Source: Chryseobacterium sp. CH21 (lineage in GTDB: Bacteria > Bacteroidota > Bacteroidia > Flavobacteriales > Weeksellaceae). From it: a DNA stretch of 43,649 nucleotides. Below the pieces are notes generated by a model that saw only the letters and a program-made list of their open reading frames with translations, was not told where the DNA came from and ran no database searches. Position numbers and translations under genes: made by a program. Location: assembly GCF_004119445.1 (NCBI RefSeq), contig NZ_QICI01000020.1:1-43649 (forward strand). Reading direction: 5' to 3'. This document shows positions 1-8,300 of this stretch, one piece after another (within the stretch, counting starts at the first letter, position 1; the number at the start of each line of letters is the position of its first letter).

Positions 1-1
1 A

Positions 2-187
2 AACGGAATTGAAGTAATGCTCTACATGACAATGATTGCTTCTATGCTGCTCTTGATTTACAAAAAAGTAAACAATTTAGGATATAAAACAGCTAAAAGA
101 CGCATCGCTATGGAACTTCGGGATATGATTACCGCAATTTTAATAATATTTGCGGGGGGTGATCCTGCAAAAGTCTTCAAAACTTAA
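2..187 (+). mobile_element. IS4-type transposase, C-terminal end only
   Basis: An open frame runs in from the window edge and stops at 185-187 (TAA), giving about 61 residues. It reads as the C-terminal end of an IS4-family DDE transposase of the kind common in Bacteroidota. A hydrophobic stretch (MLYMTMIASMLLLIY) is followed by a basic GYKTAKRR segment and ends with GGDPAKVFKT. The catalytic DDE residues lie outside the window, so activity cannot be judged. A minus-strand terminator starts about 10 bases after the stop, so the right end of the element must be very close to position 190. Family assignment is from memory of the C-terminal signature. Confidence 0.7.
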
Positions 188-197
188 AACATAAAAA

Positions 198-222
198 ATG
201 GTCGGAAATTTCTTCCGACCAT
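198..222 (-). terminator. Intrinsic terminator of the type B T9SS protein gene
   Basis: There is a perfect 10-bp stem (ATGGTCGGAA / TTCCGACCAT) with a 5-base loop. On the minus strand the hairpin is followed by TTTTTTAT, about 48 bases after the stop of the gene that ends at 271. On the plus strand there is no T-tract, so it serves the minus-strand gene. Confidence 0.75.
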
Positions 223-270
223 GACTAACAAAATAGCCAGTCTTTCTATTATCGTTTAATATAGTTTAAA

Positions 271-2631
271 TTATTCTATATTTTTAAGCAATATCCATCC
301 GGTTTTTACTGTAATTTCCTTACTCGCAGGGTCTTCGAAAGTCACCTGATACCAATACGTGGAGGTAGGCAATTTTTTACCCTGGAAATATCCATCCCAA
401 TATGGTGTTATCTTCGATGCTTTGAACACTTCTCTTCCGTATCGGTCGAATACTTGCCCACTGAAGTCTTTATAATTAACTACTCCGCTGAAATCAATAA
501 TATCATTAACATTATCTCCGTTTGGCGTAATAACGTTTTTCATCACGAATGTAAAGAACTCAAGGAAGCCTACACAACTTGTAAATTTCACTCTTACTCT
601 GATGGCAATAACTTTATTTTTAGGTACATTGTTAAATACATTGGAAGACTGCCATGTAACACCATTATCTACTGAATATTCCAGGATACCGTTACTTGGA
701 TTACTTGCAGTAATGATCATTGTTCCTTTATCATTATAATCCACTTTTATCACTTCAGGGATTACCGCTTTAATAACCTGAGTTTTGAATTCTTTAGAAC
801 ATACTCCATTGCTGATTATTACAGAATATTCTCCCGGAGTTCCAACGGTAATGCTCTGGCTTGTTTCGCCACTACTCCACTGGTAAGTATAATTAGGTCC
901 TGAACCTGCATCTAAGATAATTTTATCTCCCTGGCAAATATGCCCCCCTTTTAAGTTGGAAACAATGGCTGGTACCACTTCAATGGTAATGCGTGCAGGC
1001 TGTAAAGATTTACATCCCTGTGCTCCGATAGCGTATACTGTATAGGTAGTGGTTTGGGTAGGGCTTACTGTTCTTATTCCACCTGTAGTGCTTGCATTAT
1101 CAGACCACTGGTATGTTACTCCACCAGTAGCAGTCAGCAATACAGATTCTCCGGCACAGATTTTTAATCTTGGAGCAGTTACTAAAGCTGTGGGCGTTTC
1201 TTCTTTTCTTAATGTTAAGGTTGCTATTTTACTACAAAAAGCACCATTAGAAACCAATACATATAAAATTTGTCCATCAGTTCCGGTATAATTGGTCAGA
1301 TTGGTAATATAACTGTTATTTTGAGCCTGTGCATCAGCCTGATTGGCATAGAAACGGAATACCGCTCCCTGCGTTGTACTGATTAAAGGTTTTGCTGTTT
1401 CTAAATTAAAGGTAGTAACCGTAGGGGTTGTACAAAGTTTAAGCTCAGCATTCTGAACAGTAGGACTTGTTCCGCCGATAATGGTAATGGTTGCTTCACT
1501 AGGACATTGATTGCCAGGAACCATTACTTTCACCGTATATACTCCTGGCTGATTAGCAATATAAACAGCATTGGTTGCTCCCGGAATAGCAACTCCATCT
1601 TTATACCATTGATAAGTCATACCCGGAATTGCTGCCACCTGAGCCTTCAACTGTTTCGGGGTATTATCACACATGTTGATGCTGCCCGGTAAAACGACTC
1701 CTGCTTCGTCTACGATTTTAATTCCAACATCAAAAGATCCTCCTTCTAAGAACACTGCTGAGTCGTGAGAAGAGTCTTTTGCATCTGCCAATACCATTTT
1801 AAAATGATAGGTCTGTCCTGGAATTACATCTGCGATTGCAGTTAATGGCGTTGTTCTTCCAAAATAATTAATAACCAGATGCGGATTTGCCAGCGCTCCA
1901 AAATAACTTGCATTGATAGGTCCACAGCTGAATCCATTTCCTGCAGGAACAATATTGGTAGCACTTACAGGTCCTGCACTACCTGGCAATACAGCAAGAT
2001 TAGTATACGTAGGGTCCCCTACTTTCTTCAGCAAAAGTGCAAAAGCATCGGAATATCCTGTACAAGGATAATTGGAAGTATATTCATCTGAAACGAATAT
2101 GTAATTAAATTTTACCTGATTGGAATTCGGGACGAAATCAAATTCAAGTGCTACAGCATCTGTTAAACTCACCGTAGCTCCGGTTGCTGTTACAAGATCT
2201 GCATCACTCCCTGTTCCTGTTGACTGCCCAACCGCTGCTACATAGTTGTTACCTGCTTCTGAAGCATATCCTGTAGTCAGAACGATACCATCAGTAAAGG
2301 GGAAGTTTGTGGTTCCTTTATGAAAATACCCCCAGAATCTGTTGCTGTTGCCTACATCATGATTTGGAGATACAGTAACATTGGTAACGTTAGCTGTTGT
2401 ACAATTGGTACCACCGTTGATCAAAATATTCTTCACCAATTGTTCGGGAGTATAATTTGAGGGGGTATAAGGAGGTACATTGACATCTATAAATGCGCCA
2501 GCCCTAAGAGCGGCAGCAGAAGGTTTTATCTTCTCTGATTTTCTGACTGGTCTCGTTTGAGAAAATGCAGAAACAGAAATCAATAAAAAAGAAAAAAGGA
2601 AAAAATAGTTTTTTAGTCTATAGATTAACAT
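271..2631 (-). CDS. Secreted surface protein, choice-of-anchor L and Ig-like domains, T9SS type B sorting domain
   Basis: A 786-residue protein, probably exported by Sec and attached to or released from the cell surface by the type IX system. A signal peptide covers about residues 1-24 (hydrophobic FFLFSFLLISVSAFS). Residues about 45-300 match the choice-of-anchor L domain, with landmarks FTDGIVLTTG and FVSDEY. An Ig/PKD-like segment follows at about 315-385 (YQWYKDGVAIPGA), then further YQWS-type Ig-like modules up to about 620. The last ~90 residues are a gliding-motility-type (type B) sorting domain: ITPNGDNVND, then FDRYGREVF, then a WDGY-like block. The role (adhesion or glycan binding) is inferred from domain content. 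It is monocistronic, with its own promoter and terminator. Confidence 0.85.
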   Translation of the reverse strand: MLIYRLKNYFFLFSFLLISVSAFSQTRPVRKSEKIKPSAAALRAGAFIDVNVPPYTPSNYTPEQLVKNILINGGTNCTTANVTNVTVSPNHDVGNSNRFWGYFHKGTTNFPFTDGIVLTTGYASEAGNNYVAAVGQSTGTGSDADLVTATGATVSLTDAVALEFDFVPNSNQVKFNYIFVSDEYTSNYPCTGYSDAFALLLKKVGDPTYTNLAVLPGSAGPVSATNIVPAGNGFSCGPINASYFGALANPHLVINYFGRTTPLTAIADVIPGQTYHFKMVLADAKDSSHDSAVFLEGGSFDVGIKIVDEAGVVLPGSINMCDNTPKQLKAQVAAIPGMTYQWYKDGVAIPGATNAVYIANQPGVYTVKVMVPGNQCPSEATITIIGGTSPTVQNAELKLCTTPTVTTFNLETAKPLISTTQGAVFRFYANQADAQAQNNSYITNLTNYTGTDGQILYVLVSNGAFCSKIATLTLRKEETPTALVTAPRLKICAGESVLLTATGGVTYQWSDNASTTGGIRTVSPTQTTTYTVYAIGAQGCKSLQPARITIEVVPAIVSNLKGGHICQGDKIILDAGSGPNYTYQWSSGETSQSITVGTPGEYSVIISNGVCSKEFKTQVIKAVIPEVIKVDYNDKGTMIITASNPSNGILEYSVDNGVTWQSSNVFNNVPKNKVIAIRVRVKFTSCVGFLEFFTFVMKNVITPNGDNVNDIIDFSGVVNYKDFSGQVFDRYGREVFKASKITPYWDGYFQGKKLPTSTYWYQVTFEDPASKEITVKTGWILLKNIE

Positions 2632-2647
2632 TTTGTTTTCATTTGTT

Positions 2648-2655
2648 CAAATGTA
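2648..2655 (-). promoter_or_regulatory. Bacteroidota -7 promoter element of the type B T9SS gene
   Basis: The minus strand reads TACATTTG, a full match to TAnnTTTG, 17 bases upstream of the ATG at 2631. A TTTTTG run upstream could supply the -33 element. Confidence 0.55.
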
Positions 2656-2782
2656 GCAAAAATAATTGTACTAAGACACTCTTATCCACCACTATTTTAT
2701 CATTCAACACCTACATTCACAATGAATTTTTCTTATCATTACATTTTTCATAATTATTTAAACCAGAAATTCATTCATGAAA

Positions 2783-2810
2783 AAACCAGATCAAAATATT
2801 GATCTGGTTT
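2783..2810 (-). terminator. Intrinsic terminator ending the rnz / TIGR02757 / DUF1003-like operon
   Basis: A 12-bp perfect stem (AAACCAGATCAA / TTGATCTGGTTT) with a 4-base loop. On the minus strand it is followed by a T-tract, 25 bases past the stop at 2835. Confidence 0.8.
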
Positions 2811-2834
2811 GTATTTTCATCGCCAATGTTTTGG

Positions 2835-3392
2835 CTATTTATCCTCTTTTTTCAACTGATCAATCTCACCCTGAAGCTGAGATATAATATCTTTTAAGGC
2901 TTTAATTTCATTTTTATTAGAGTTTACATTACTTTTCAGTATTACATTTTTGGCTCTTTCGTTGTGATCTTCCTCGTCTTCGTCTTCATTAATTTCTTCA
3001 ATATCTTCACTGATCTCCTCAATGTCTTCCTGGATATCTTCTATATCTTCATTAATCTCTTCGATATCTTCACTAATTTCTTCAATATCCTCGCTGATTT
3101 CTTCTATATCTTCCTGAATATCTTCAATATCTTCCTGAATATCTTCAATTTTTTCGTGGCTTTTATTAACAGACATCTGAATAAAAATAGCCAGATAAAT
3201 AGCTTCCAGAGAAAGTACCGTCGTCAGAATCAGAAGCATCTTATCAAAATCTACAATATTCAGCATCGGAAGCAAAAACGAAGTAAGAAACAACAGGGTA
3301 TGCACAATCAGAGACTGAATAGATCCTATCCATGATGTAATACTGTCTGCTATTTTTTCAAGAACTTCTGTTTTTTCGTTATATTTTTTCAT
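2835..3392 (-). CDS. DUF1003-like membrane protein with an acidic heptad-repeat coiled coil
   Basis: A 185-residue protein. Residues about 13-76 resemble DUF1003. A conserved start (EKIADSITSWIGS) leads into two membrane segments (about 27-46 and 52-73) and the family's SLEAIYLAIFIQMS block. Residues 82-137 are eight uninterrupted seven-residue repeats of the pattern I-E-D/E-I-Q/S/N-E-D (168 bp), with isoleucine at positions 1 and 4 of each. This predicts a highly acidic coiled coil. A second short helical, charged segment closes the protein (residues 156-183). The function of DUF1003 is unknown, and the coiled coil suggests oligomerisation. The gene lies 12 bases after the TIGR02757 gene on the same strand and is the last gene before a terminator. 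Confidence 0.7.
   Translation of the reverse strand: MKKYNEKTEVLEKIADSITSWIGSIQSLIVHTLLFLTSFLLPMLNIVDFDKMLLILTTVLSLEAIYLAIFIQMSVNKSHEKIEDIQEDIEDIQEDIEEISEDIEEISEDIEEINEDIEDIQEDIEEISEDIEEINEDEDEEDHNERAKNVILKSNVNSNKNEIKALKDIISQLQGEIDQLKKEDK
2982..3149. repeat. Eight tandem 21-bp coding repeats (heptad repeats)
   Basis: This stretch encodes residues 82-137 of the DUF1003-like protein. Eight units of exactly 21 bp differ mainly at the middle codon (Gln, Ser or Asn) and at synonymous sites. The variable residue runs Q,Q,S,S,N,Q,S,N, so two- and three-unit blocks appear to have been duplicated. Confidence 0.9.
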
Positions 3393-3404
3393 CCTTATTT
3401 ATTT

Positions 3405-4181
3405 TTACAACAGTTCTTTGGTTACTCCTAATCCAAACAATGCAAAATCATACTTTGCGGGATCTTTTTCATCAAATTTTCTGATGGCAATATCCAGTTC
3501 TTCTACTGTTTTCCAATCATTCTGTGTTCTGGAAACCAATCCCAGCTTTCTGGAAATATTTCCGGTATGTACATCCAAAGGAATAGACAGATTTTTCTGA
3601 TCTATATTCTCCCAGATTCCGAAGTCTACACCCCGTTTATCTTTACGTACCATCCATCTTAAAAACATGATAATCCTTTTCGCAGAAGAGTTTTTATAAG
3701 GTGAGCTGATGTGTTTATGACTTCTGTGTTTTTCTGTTTCCAGAAATCCGCTTCTGAAACGTTCTATTGCGTGGAGAAAGTTATTTTCTGTCTTTTTTAC
3801 TTCAAATAAACTTTCCAGGCTTTCATTTTCTTTATAAATTCTGTTGAACTGTCTGATGAAATAGGAAAAATCCTGCCCGTTGAACGTTCTGTGAATGCTT
3901 TTATCCTGAATACTTTCCAGATCTTTTTCGGAATAATTCATCACAAAATCGTAGGGAGAATTTCCCATAATATCCAGCATTTTATCTGCAGAATTAATGA
4001 TAGACTTTCTGTTCCCCCAGGAGATTGTAGCTGCGAGAAATCCTGCAATCTCAATATCCTGTTTTAAAGAAAAGCGGTGCGGAATCTGTATCGGATCATT
4101 TTCAATAAAATCGGGGGCATTGTACTGATCCGCTTTTTCGTTGAGAAAATCTCTCAGTTCTTCAAATTTCAGCATATTCAT
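3405..4181 (-). CDS. TIGR02757 (DUF2400) family protein
   Basis: A 258-residue protein matching the TIGR02757 family of Bacteroidota and other bacteria in length and in its conserved blocks. These are an N-terminal FLNEKADQYN segment, AGFLAATISWGNR, then RWMVRKDKRGVDFGIW and the closing LDVHTGNISRKLGL and FALFGLGV. The last blocks resemble helix-hairpin-helix DNA glycosylases, so a nucleic-acid role is plausible but unproven. The gene starts 1 base after the rnz stop codon, implying translational coupling. An internal ATG two codons downstream is an equally good start. Confidence 0.85.
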   Translation of the reverse strand: MNMLKFEELRDFLNEKADQYNAPDFIENDPIQIPHRFSLKQDIEIAGFLAATISWGNRKSIINSADKMLDIMGNSPYDFVMNYSEKDLESIQDKSIHRTFNGQDFSYFIRQFNRIYKENESLESLFEVKKTENNFLHAIERFRSGFLETEKHRSHKHISSPYKNSSAKRIIMFLRWMVRKDKRGVDFGIWENIDQKNLSIPLDVHTGNISRKLGLVSRTQNDWKTVEELDIAIRKFDEKDPAKYDFALFGLGVTKELL

Positions 4182-4182
4182 T

Positions 4183-5097
4183 CTAAATCTTTACACTTTC
4201 CAATGCTTTTGGCAAAAATGTATTGGGGAAAATTTCTCTGGCTTCATCGGTAAACACGGTCAGATCTCCATATCTGTTGGAAAAATGTCCTAAAATCAAT
4301 TTTTCAACTTGTGCTTTCTGAGCAATAGTTGCCGCTTCCAACGCTGTGGTGTGACCTGTATAATCAGCCATTTCTTTCAGATCATGTAAAAATGTTGATT
4401 CATGATAGAGAACCGTCACATTTTTAATAATCGGAATGACGCTTTCAAGATAACGGGTATCACTACAGAATGCATAAGATACTGACGGAGCAGGCTCAAG
4501 CGTCAGAATTTCATTTTTAAGCACATAACCATCACTCAGCACAAAGTCTTTCCCTGCTTTGATATTATGATAATCACAGGTTTCAATCTCGCTGTACTTG
4601 GCAATTTCTTTCATGTTAAGATGCCTGTCTTTCGGTTTTTCTTTAAAAAGATACCCGTTGCAGTAAATCCTGTGATCCAACGGAATAGTATATACTTCTA
4701 TCCTGTTGTCCTCATATATTTTTTCAGAATAATCTTTGTCTAGCTCATGATAAACCACCTCAAAACCCCGATGGGTTTCTGTGATCTGAAAAATGGTTTC
4801 CAGCATCTTCTTAATCCCTTTGGGACCATAAACATGCAAAGGCATATCTCTTCCTAAAAGACGGAAAGAAGCAATAAGCCCCGGAAGTCCAAAACAATGA
4901 TCCCCATGAAGATGGGAAATAAAAATATGATTGATTTTTGAAAATCTTGCTTTTGCTTTTCTCAGCTGTACCTGCGTGCCCTCTCCACAATCGATCAGGA
5001 AGAGTCTTTCTTCCATTTCCAGCAGCTGTGCTGTGGGTGATGTGTTGATGGTTGGGATAGCAGAATTAAAGCCTAATATTGTTAAATAAGTACTCAA
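4183..5097 (-). CDS. rnz: Ribonuclease Z (tRNA 3' processing endonuclease)
   Basis: A 304-residue metallo-beta-lactamase-fold nuclease that removes the 3' trailer of tRNA precursors in the cytoplasm. The zinc motif HLHGDH is at residues 62-67, preceded by LIDCGEGTQ (35-42). SDTRY and the late GHF block supply the remaining metal ligands. Length matches the ~305-residue RNase Z family. The start codon is TTG: the frame has a stop (TAA) three codons upstream and no ATG in between, and the protein begins exactly where homologues begin (MSTYLTILGFNSAIP). It heads a three-gene operon with TIGR02757 and DUF1003-like genes, with its own -7 element 18 bases upstream. Confidence 0.93.
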   Translation of the reverse strand: MSTYLTILGFNSAIPTINTSPTAQLLEMEERLFLIDCGEGTQVQLRKAKARFSKINHIFISHLHGDHCFGLPGLIASFRLLGRDMPLHVYGPKGIKKMLETIFQITETHRGFEVVYHELDKDYSEKIYEDNRIEVYTIPLDHRIYCNGYLFKEKPKDRHLNMKEIAKYSEIETCDYHNIKAGKDFVLSDGYVLKNEILTLEPAPSVSYAFCSDTRYLESVIPIIKNVTVLYHESTFLHDLKEMADYTGHTTALEAATIAQKAQVEKLILGHFSNRYGDLTVFTDEAREIFPNTFLPKALESVKI

Positions 5098-5115
5098 ATC
5101 AATAATTTATGATAA

Positions 5116-5123
5116 CAAATGTA
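5116..5123 (-). promoter_or_regulatory. -7 promoter element of the rnz operon
   Basis: The minus strand reads TACATTTG, a full TAnnTTTG match, 18 bases before the TTG start at 5097. It lies in the 69-base gap after rdgB. Confidence 0.5.
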
Positions 5124-5166
5124 CGACAGAAAATCTAAATGGCTGATTTACCTTTAATATTTAAAC

Positions 5167-5759
5167 CTAATCGATCACTTTTAAAAAATCCATAAATAAG
5201 TCTAAGGCTTGTTTACGGTGACTGATTTTATTTTTGTCTGCCGGCTCCATTTCAGCAAAGGTTCTGTCATGCCCTACAGGAACAAAAATAGGATCATATC
5301 CGAACCCTTTGAAGCCTTTATTTTCTGTCAATAAATTTCCGTGAACTCTTCCCTCAAAATATTGCGCTCCGTTTTCATCGTAGTAACACAGAACAGTCAC
5401 AAAATAAGCCTTTCTGTTTTCAATACTCTGCATTTCTTCCAATACCTTTTCGATATTTTTTGCGAAATCATGATCTCCGGCATAACGGGCTGAGAAAATT
5501 CCCGGTCTTCCGTCTAAAGATTCTACTACCAAACCGCTGTCATCACCCAAACTTGGAACTCCTGTTTTTCAAAGCAATATTTTGCTTTGATTAAAGCATT
5601 GGCATGGAAAGAGTCTCCATCTTCCACAATTTCTTCGTGAATATTATAATCGGTAAGGCTTTTTACAACACAACCACTTCCCAGGATCTGTTGAATTTCT
5701 TCTTTTTTATGTTCGTTGTGTGTAGCGACTAATAATTCCATTTCTATATTCATTTTCAA
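5167..5759 (-). pseudogene. rdgB: Non-canonical purine NTP pyrophosphatase (RdgB/HAM1), split by a one-base frameshift
   Basis: RdgB hydrolyses dITP, dXTP and ITP to monophosphates to keep deaminated purines out of DNA. The N-terminal part (5526-5759) contains VATHNEHKKEEI and DGDSFHANALIKAKY. The C-terminal part (5167-5550) is in the other frame and contains GDDSGLVV, RPGIFSARYAG, GFGYDPIF and SHRKQAL. The parts join perfectly if one A is added to the A5 run at 5565-5569 (minus strand GAAAAACAGG), giving FEKTGVPSLGDDSGL. All motifs are intact in the joined product of about 190 residues. The best start is the internal ATG at 5741 (MELLVATHN). It follows the CPBP protease gene by 24 bases. The break may be a sequencing error. 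Confidence 0.85.
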
Positions 5760-5783
5760 TTTTACTTCTTTAGCTTAGGTTAA

Positions 5784-6614
5784 TTACATTTCAGCATAAT
5801 GTACTTTATACTTTTTCATAAACAGATAGTAGAACAAAGAGAAAAGTACAATTCCCACTGCCAGAACCAGCCATTCTGAAACATGCAGAACTTTTGCAAA
5901 ACTTTCATCTTTACCATAAAGAACCAATAATGACAGGGTTAAATTGTTAAACGCATGCAATAATATCGGCATCAGTAAAGATTTTGTTTTATGATAAACC
6001 AATCCCAGCACACAGCCCAGCATCACTGCACTGATAAACTGCCACGGATTTCCGTGAACGACTCCAAAAATGATGGAAGCGTACAAAATCGCTTTCCATG
6101 GTTCTACTCCCTTATTGATCAATCCTTTCTGGATAATTCCTCTGAAAATAATTTCCTCAAAAATAGGAGCCATAATAACGGTCATGATAATCATTACAAC
6201 AGGATTATCAGTCAACTGACTCATCAATTGAGTAAAATAATCATAAAATTTACCAAAAAAAGGACCTGTTGTAGGAATCTGAGCAGCAATAAATTCAGCA
6301 ATAAACATCATTCCTGCCATCATGGGAAAGATGAGAAGATAGGTGGAGAAATTAACTGATGATAAATTGAAGCTCAGCTTCTTTTGAGTAGTACGTCTTA
6401 CAATGAAAAAATCGAAGAAGGCAATAGCTGTAAGGAATCCTACAGCATTTACCACCATAATAAACCAATCTTTAAGCTCAAGATTTTCCTTGAAAACAAC
6501 TTTCCAAAAAGTGCTGAATAAAGAAACGGCCATTGTTCCCACGAATAATCCAACCACCAAAACAACACCGCCAAACCAAGTAAACGTAAACTTTGGATAT
6601 TTGCTATTTTCCAT
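5784..6614 (-). CDS. CPBP family intramembrane glutamic endopeptidase
   Basis: A polytopic membrane protein of the CPBP (CAAX protease and bacteriocin-processing) family, 276 residues from the chosen start. About seven hydrophobic segments are visible. The diagnostic motifs are present in order: EEIIFRG (the glutamate pair and Arg), then VVHGNPW with its histidine, then LLHAFNN. Substrates are unknown; members process prenylated proteins or peptides, or act in immunity and stress. I chose the ATG at 6614 (MENSKYPKF) over the ATG ten codons upstream (6644). The -7 element at 6642-6649 overlaps the upstream ATG, and AAAAAGG directly precedes 6614. It is probably cotranscribed with rdgB. Confidence 0.85.
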   Translation of the reverse strand: MENSKYPKFTFTWFGGVVLVVGLFVGTMAVSLFSTFWKVVFKENLELKDWFIMVVNAVGFLTAIAFFDFFIVRRTTQKKLSFNLSSVNFSTYLLIFPMMAGMMFIAEFIAAQIPTTGPFFGKFYDYFTQLMSQLTDNPVVMIIMTVIMAPIFEEIIFRGIIQKGLINKGVEPWKAILYASIIFGVVHGNPWQFISAVMLGCVLGLVYHKTKSLLMPILLHAFNNLTLSLLVLYGKDESFAKVLHVSEWLVLAVGIVLFSLFYYLFMKKYKVHYAEM

Positions 6615-6641
6615 CCTTTTTCTGTAAAAGTTTATGAGAAA

Positions 6642-6649
6642 CAAAGATA
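6642..6649 (-). promoter_or_regulatory. -7 promoter element of the CPBP protease / rdgB operon
   Basis: The minus strand reads TATCTTTG (TAnnTTTG), 27 bases before the ATG at 6614, with a TTG upstream as possible -33. It argues against the longer start at 6644. Confidence 0.5.
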
Positions 6650-6722
6650 ATTTTTTTGACTGCTACAGGCAACTAAAAAAGGAATTTCTTATTTTCGTTC
6701 CTTTATCCATGAACATCACAAA

Positions 6723-7427
6723 ATGAATACAGAATCTCCGTTCCAAAGAATTGAGTCTACAACAAACAGATTTATGACGATTGTTCTAAATGCCCTTTTC
6801 TTTGTTATTCTCATTCCTTTCGCTTTGATTTTCGTTTTAGGGCCTGTTTACGGAATTTATAAGAGAGGATTTGAAGCCATGCTCTACCCAGCGCTGATTG
6901 GTTGGGGACTTTCATTGCTCATTCTAATTCCTGCCATTCGGTATTATATTTTCAAAAGAAAAAAACTACCCCATACAATTGTGGTTGATGAAAGCGGACT
7001 TTTATTTTATAATTCAAGAAATGAAATTGCTGATCAGATCCTCTATACAAATCTCCACTCTTCAAAACAGAGTTTTGATATTTACACAGTCAATCCTGTG
7101 GGATCAGGTATTGCTCCTTTATTGGAAGTAACAGTTATATCAGATAAAAAAGACGAGACTGCAAGACGTATTGATATGAATCTTCCTTTAAAAGTGGTAA
7201 AAAACAAATCTATTTTGTATGCCCATTTCCTACACGGCATTGTTACTTTCCGTCCTGATTTAAAGATAGACCCTCTGGTTTTTCGCAGCTATTCTATTGA
7301 TACAGAGACATGGAAAGTGAATAACAAAGGGGTTTCTTTGGGAGGCTGGCTTTTAATGCTGGCAGCTCTTATTATCACGGCAATTATATGTGGACTTGTT
7401 TTTTTAGTAACTGAAATCAAGAATTAA
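6723..7427 (+). CDS. Membrane protein of unknown function, first of a tandem paralogous pair
   Basis: I do not recognise the family. The 234-residue protein has two N-terminal membrane segments (about 17-43 and 52-73), a soluble middle domain (about 80-200), and one C-terminal membrane segment (206-228). The middle domain starts with a VVDESGLLFYNSRNE beta block and ends with ILYAHFLHGIVTFRPDLKI. It shares this layout and both blocks with the next gene, so the two arose by tandem duplication. The soluble domain, which looks beta-rich with a PH-like flavour, would face the cytoplasm. The two genes are separated by one base and must be cotranscribed. The promoter faces away from the CPBP gene. 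Confidence 0.75.
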   Translation: MNTESPFQRIESTTNRFMTIVLNALFFVILIPFALIFVLGPVYGIYKRGFEAMLYPALIGWGLSLLILIPAIRYYIFKRKKLPHTIVVDESGLLFYNSRNEIADQILYTNLHSSKQSFDIYTVNPVGSGIAPLLEVTVISDKKDETARRIDMNLPLKVVKNKSILYAHFLHGIVTFRPDLKIDPLVFRSYSIDTETWKVNNKGVSLGGWLLMLAALIITAIICGLVFLVTEIKN

Positions 7428-7428
7428 T

Positions 7429-8139
7429 ATGATTGAAAAATTCCAGACTATAGAATCTAAAATCAATAAACCCATCACCTGGTTTTTAATGGGAATGATG
7501 TGGATAGCTGTCATTCTGATTATTGTAGTAATAGGAGTTGTTTTCGATCTTATTTACAATAATTTCAGGCAATATTTGGAACATGATCTCGGTATTTTTT
7601 TCACGCTTCTTATTGCCCAGCTCCTTCTTATCTTGTGTTGCATCGCTTTGATAATGGCTTTAACTTACAGAAAAAAACAAAAGATACGAAAAGCGGTTGT
7701 GGATGAAAAAGGAGTTACATTCTATAACCATCAGCATGTAATCATGGAAACTATATTATATTACGACCTTAAGCCAGCTCGAAATTCATCCACCGATGTA
7801 CATGTATACAACACCCAGCCCATAAAATACGGCAAAACGACATTGCAGGTCTATCTGAAAAATAAAACAGGTGAAATTGTACCAACAACTATTGACTTCA
7901 ATTTTGAATGGATTATCTTAAGTAATCAATATGATCTGTACTGTCAATTTCTAAAAGGTGTTCAACACTTTCGTCCGGATCTGAGAATAAGCCAGCAGGC
8001 GATTAATCAGTATAACCTTAGTTCAGAACCACAAAAAACAGAATTTGGGATATTTGAATACGTCATGGCAGCCATTGTTATCCTGATTGCTGCAGGATTG
8101 GTGTATGTTTTTATGTTGCTAATAAAAATAATAGTCTGA
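7429..8139 (+). CDS. Membrane protein of unknown function, second of a tandem paralogous pair
   Basis: A 236-residue paralogue of the preceding protein: two N-terminal membrane segments (about 15-40 and 54-77), a soluble domain beginning VVDEKGVTFYNHQ and ending with LYCQFLKGVQHFRPDLRI, and a C-terminal membrane segment (about 211-234). Similarity to its neighbour is clear by eye but moderate, so the duplication is old. The start is one base after the previous stop. Function is unknown; two diverged copies kept side by side suggest a hetero-oligomer. Confidence 0.75.
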   Translation: MIEKFQTIESKINKPITWFLMGMMWIAVILIIVVIGVVFDLIYNNFRQYLEHDLGIFFTLLIAQLLLILCCIALIMALTYRKKQKIRKAVVDEKGVTFYNHQHVIMETILYYDLKPARNSSTDVHVYNTQPIKYGKTTLQVYLKNKTGEIVPTTIDFNFEWIILSNQYDLYCQFLKGVQHFRPDLRISQQAINQYNLSSEPQKTEFGIFEYVMAAIVILIAAGLVYVFMLLIKIIV

Positions 8140-8300
8140 TAAGCTGTATTGAAGAAAAGCCATCTATTGACCGGTTCATAGCCATATTCATCATTCTGAA
8201 ACTTGAATATCCTTCTATTATTCTGTCTAATTAATATTGTCTTCATTTAAATTTGAAAACCTCGTAAAAAATCACGATTTTTGCAACTTCAAAATACGAT

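Noticed and set aside
2964..3335. A 123-codon plus-strand open frame rich in Phe, Ile and Asn.
   Set aside because: It is the antisense of the acidic heptad repeat and membrane segments. The periodic 21-bp repeat keeps the opposite frame open. No promoter or family match.
5526..5759. The N-terminal rdgB piece as a separate small gene.
   Set aside because: It stops a few residues after the frameshift, and its last 12 residues have no family resemblance. The joined reading explains both pieces.
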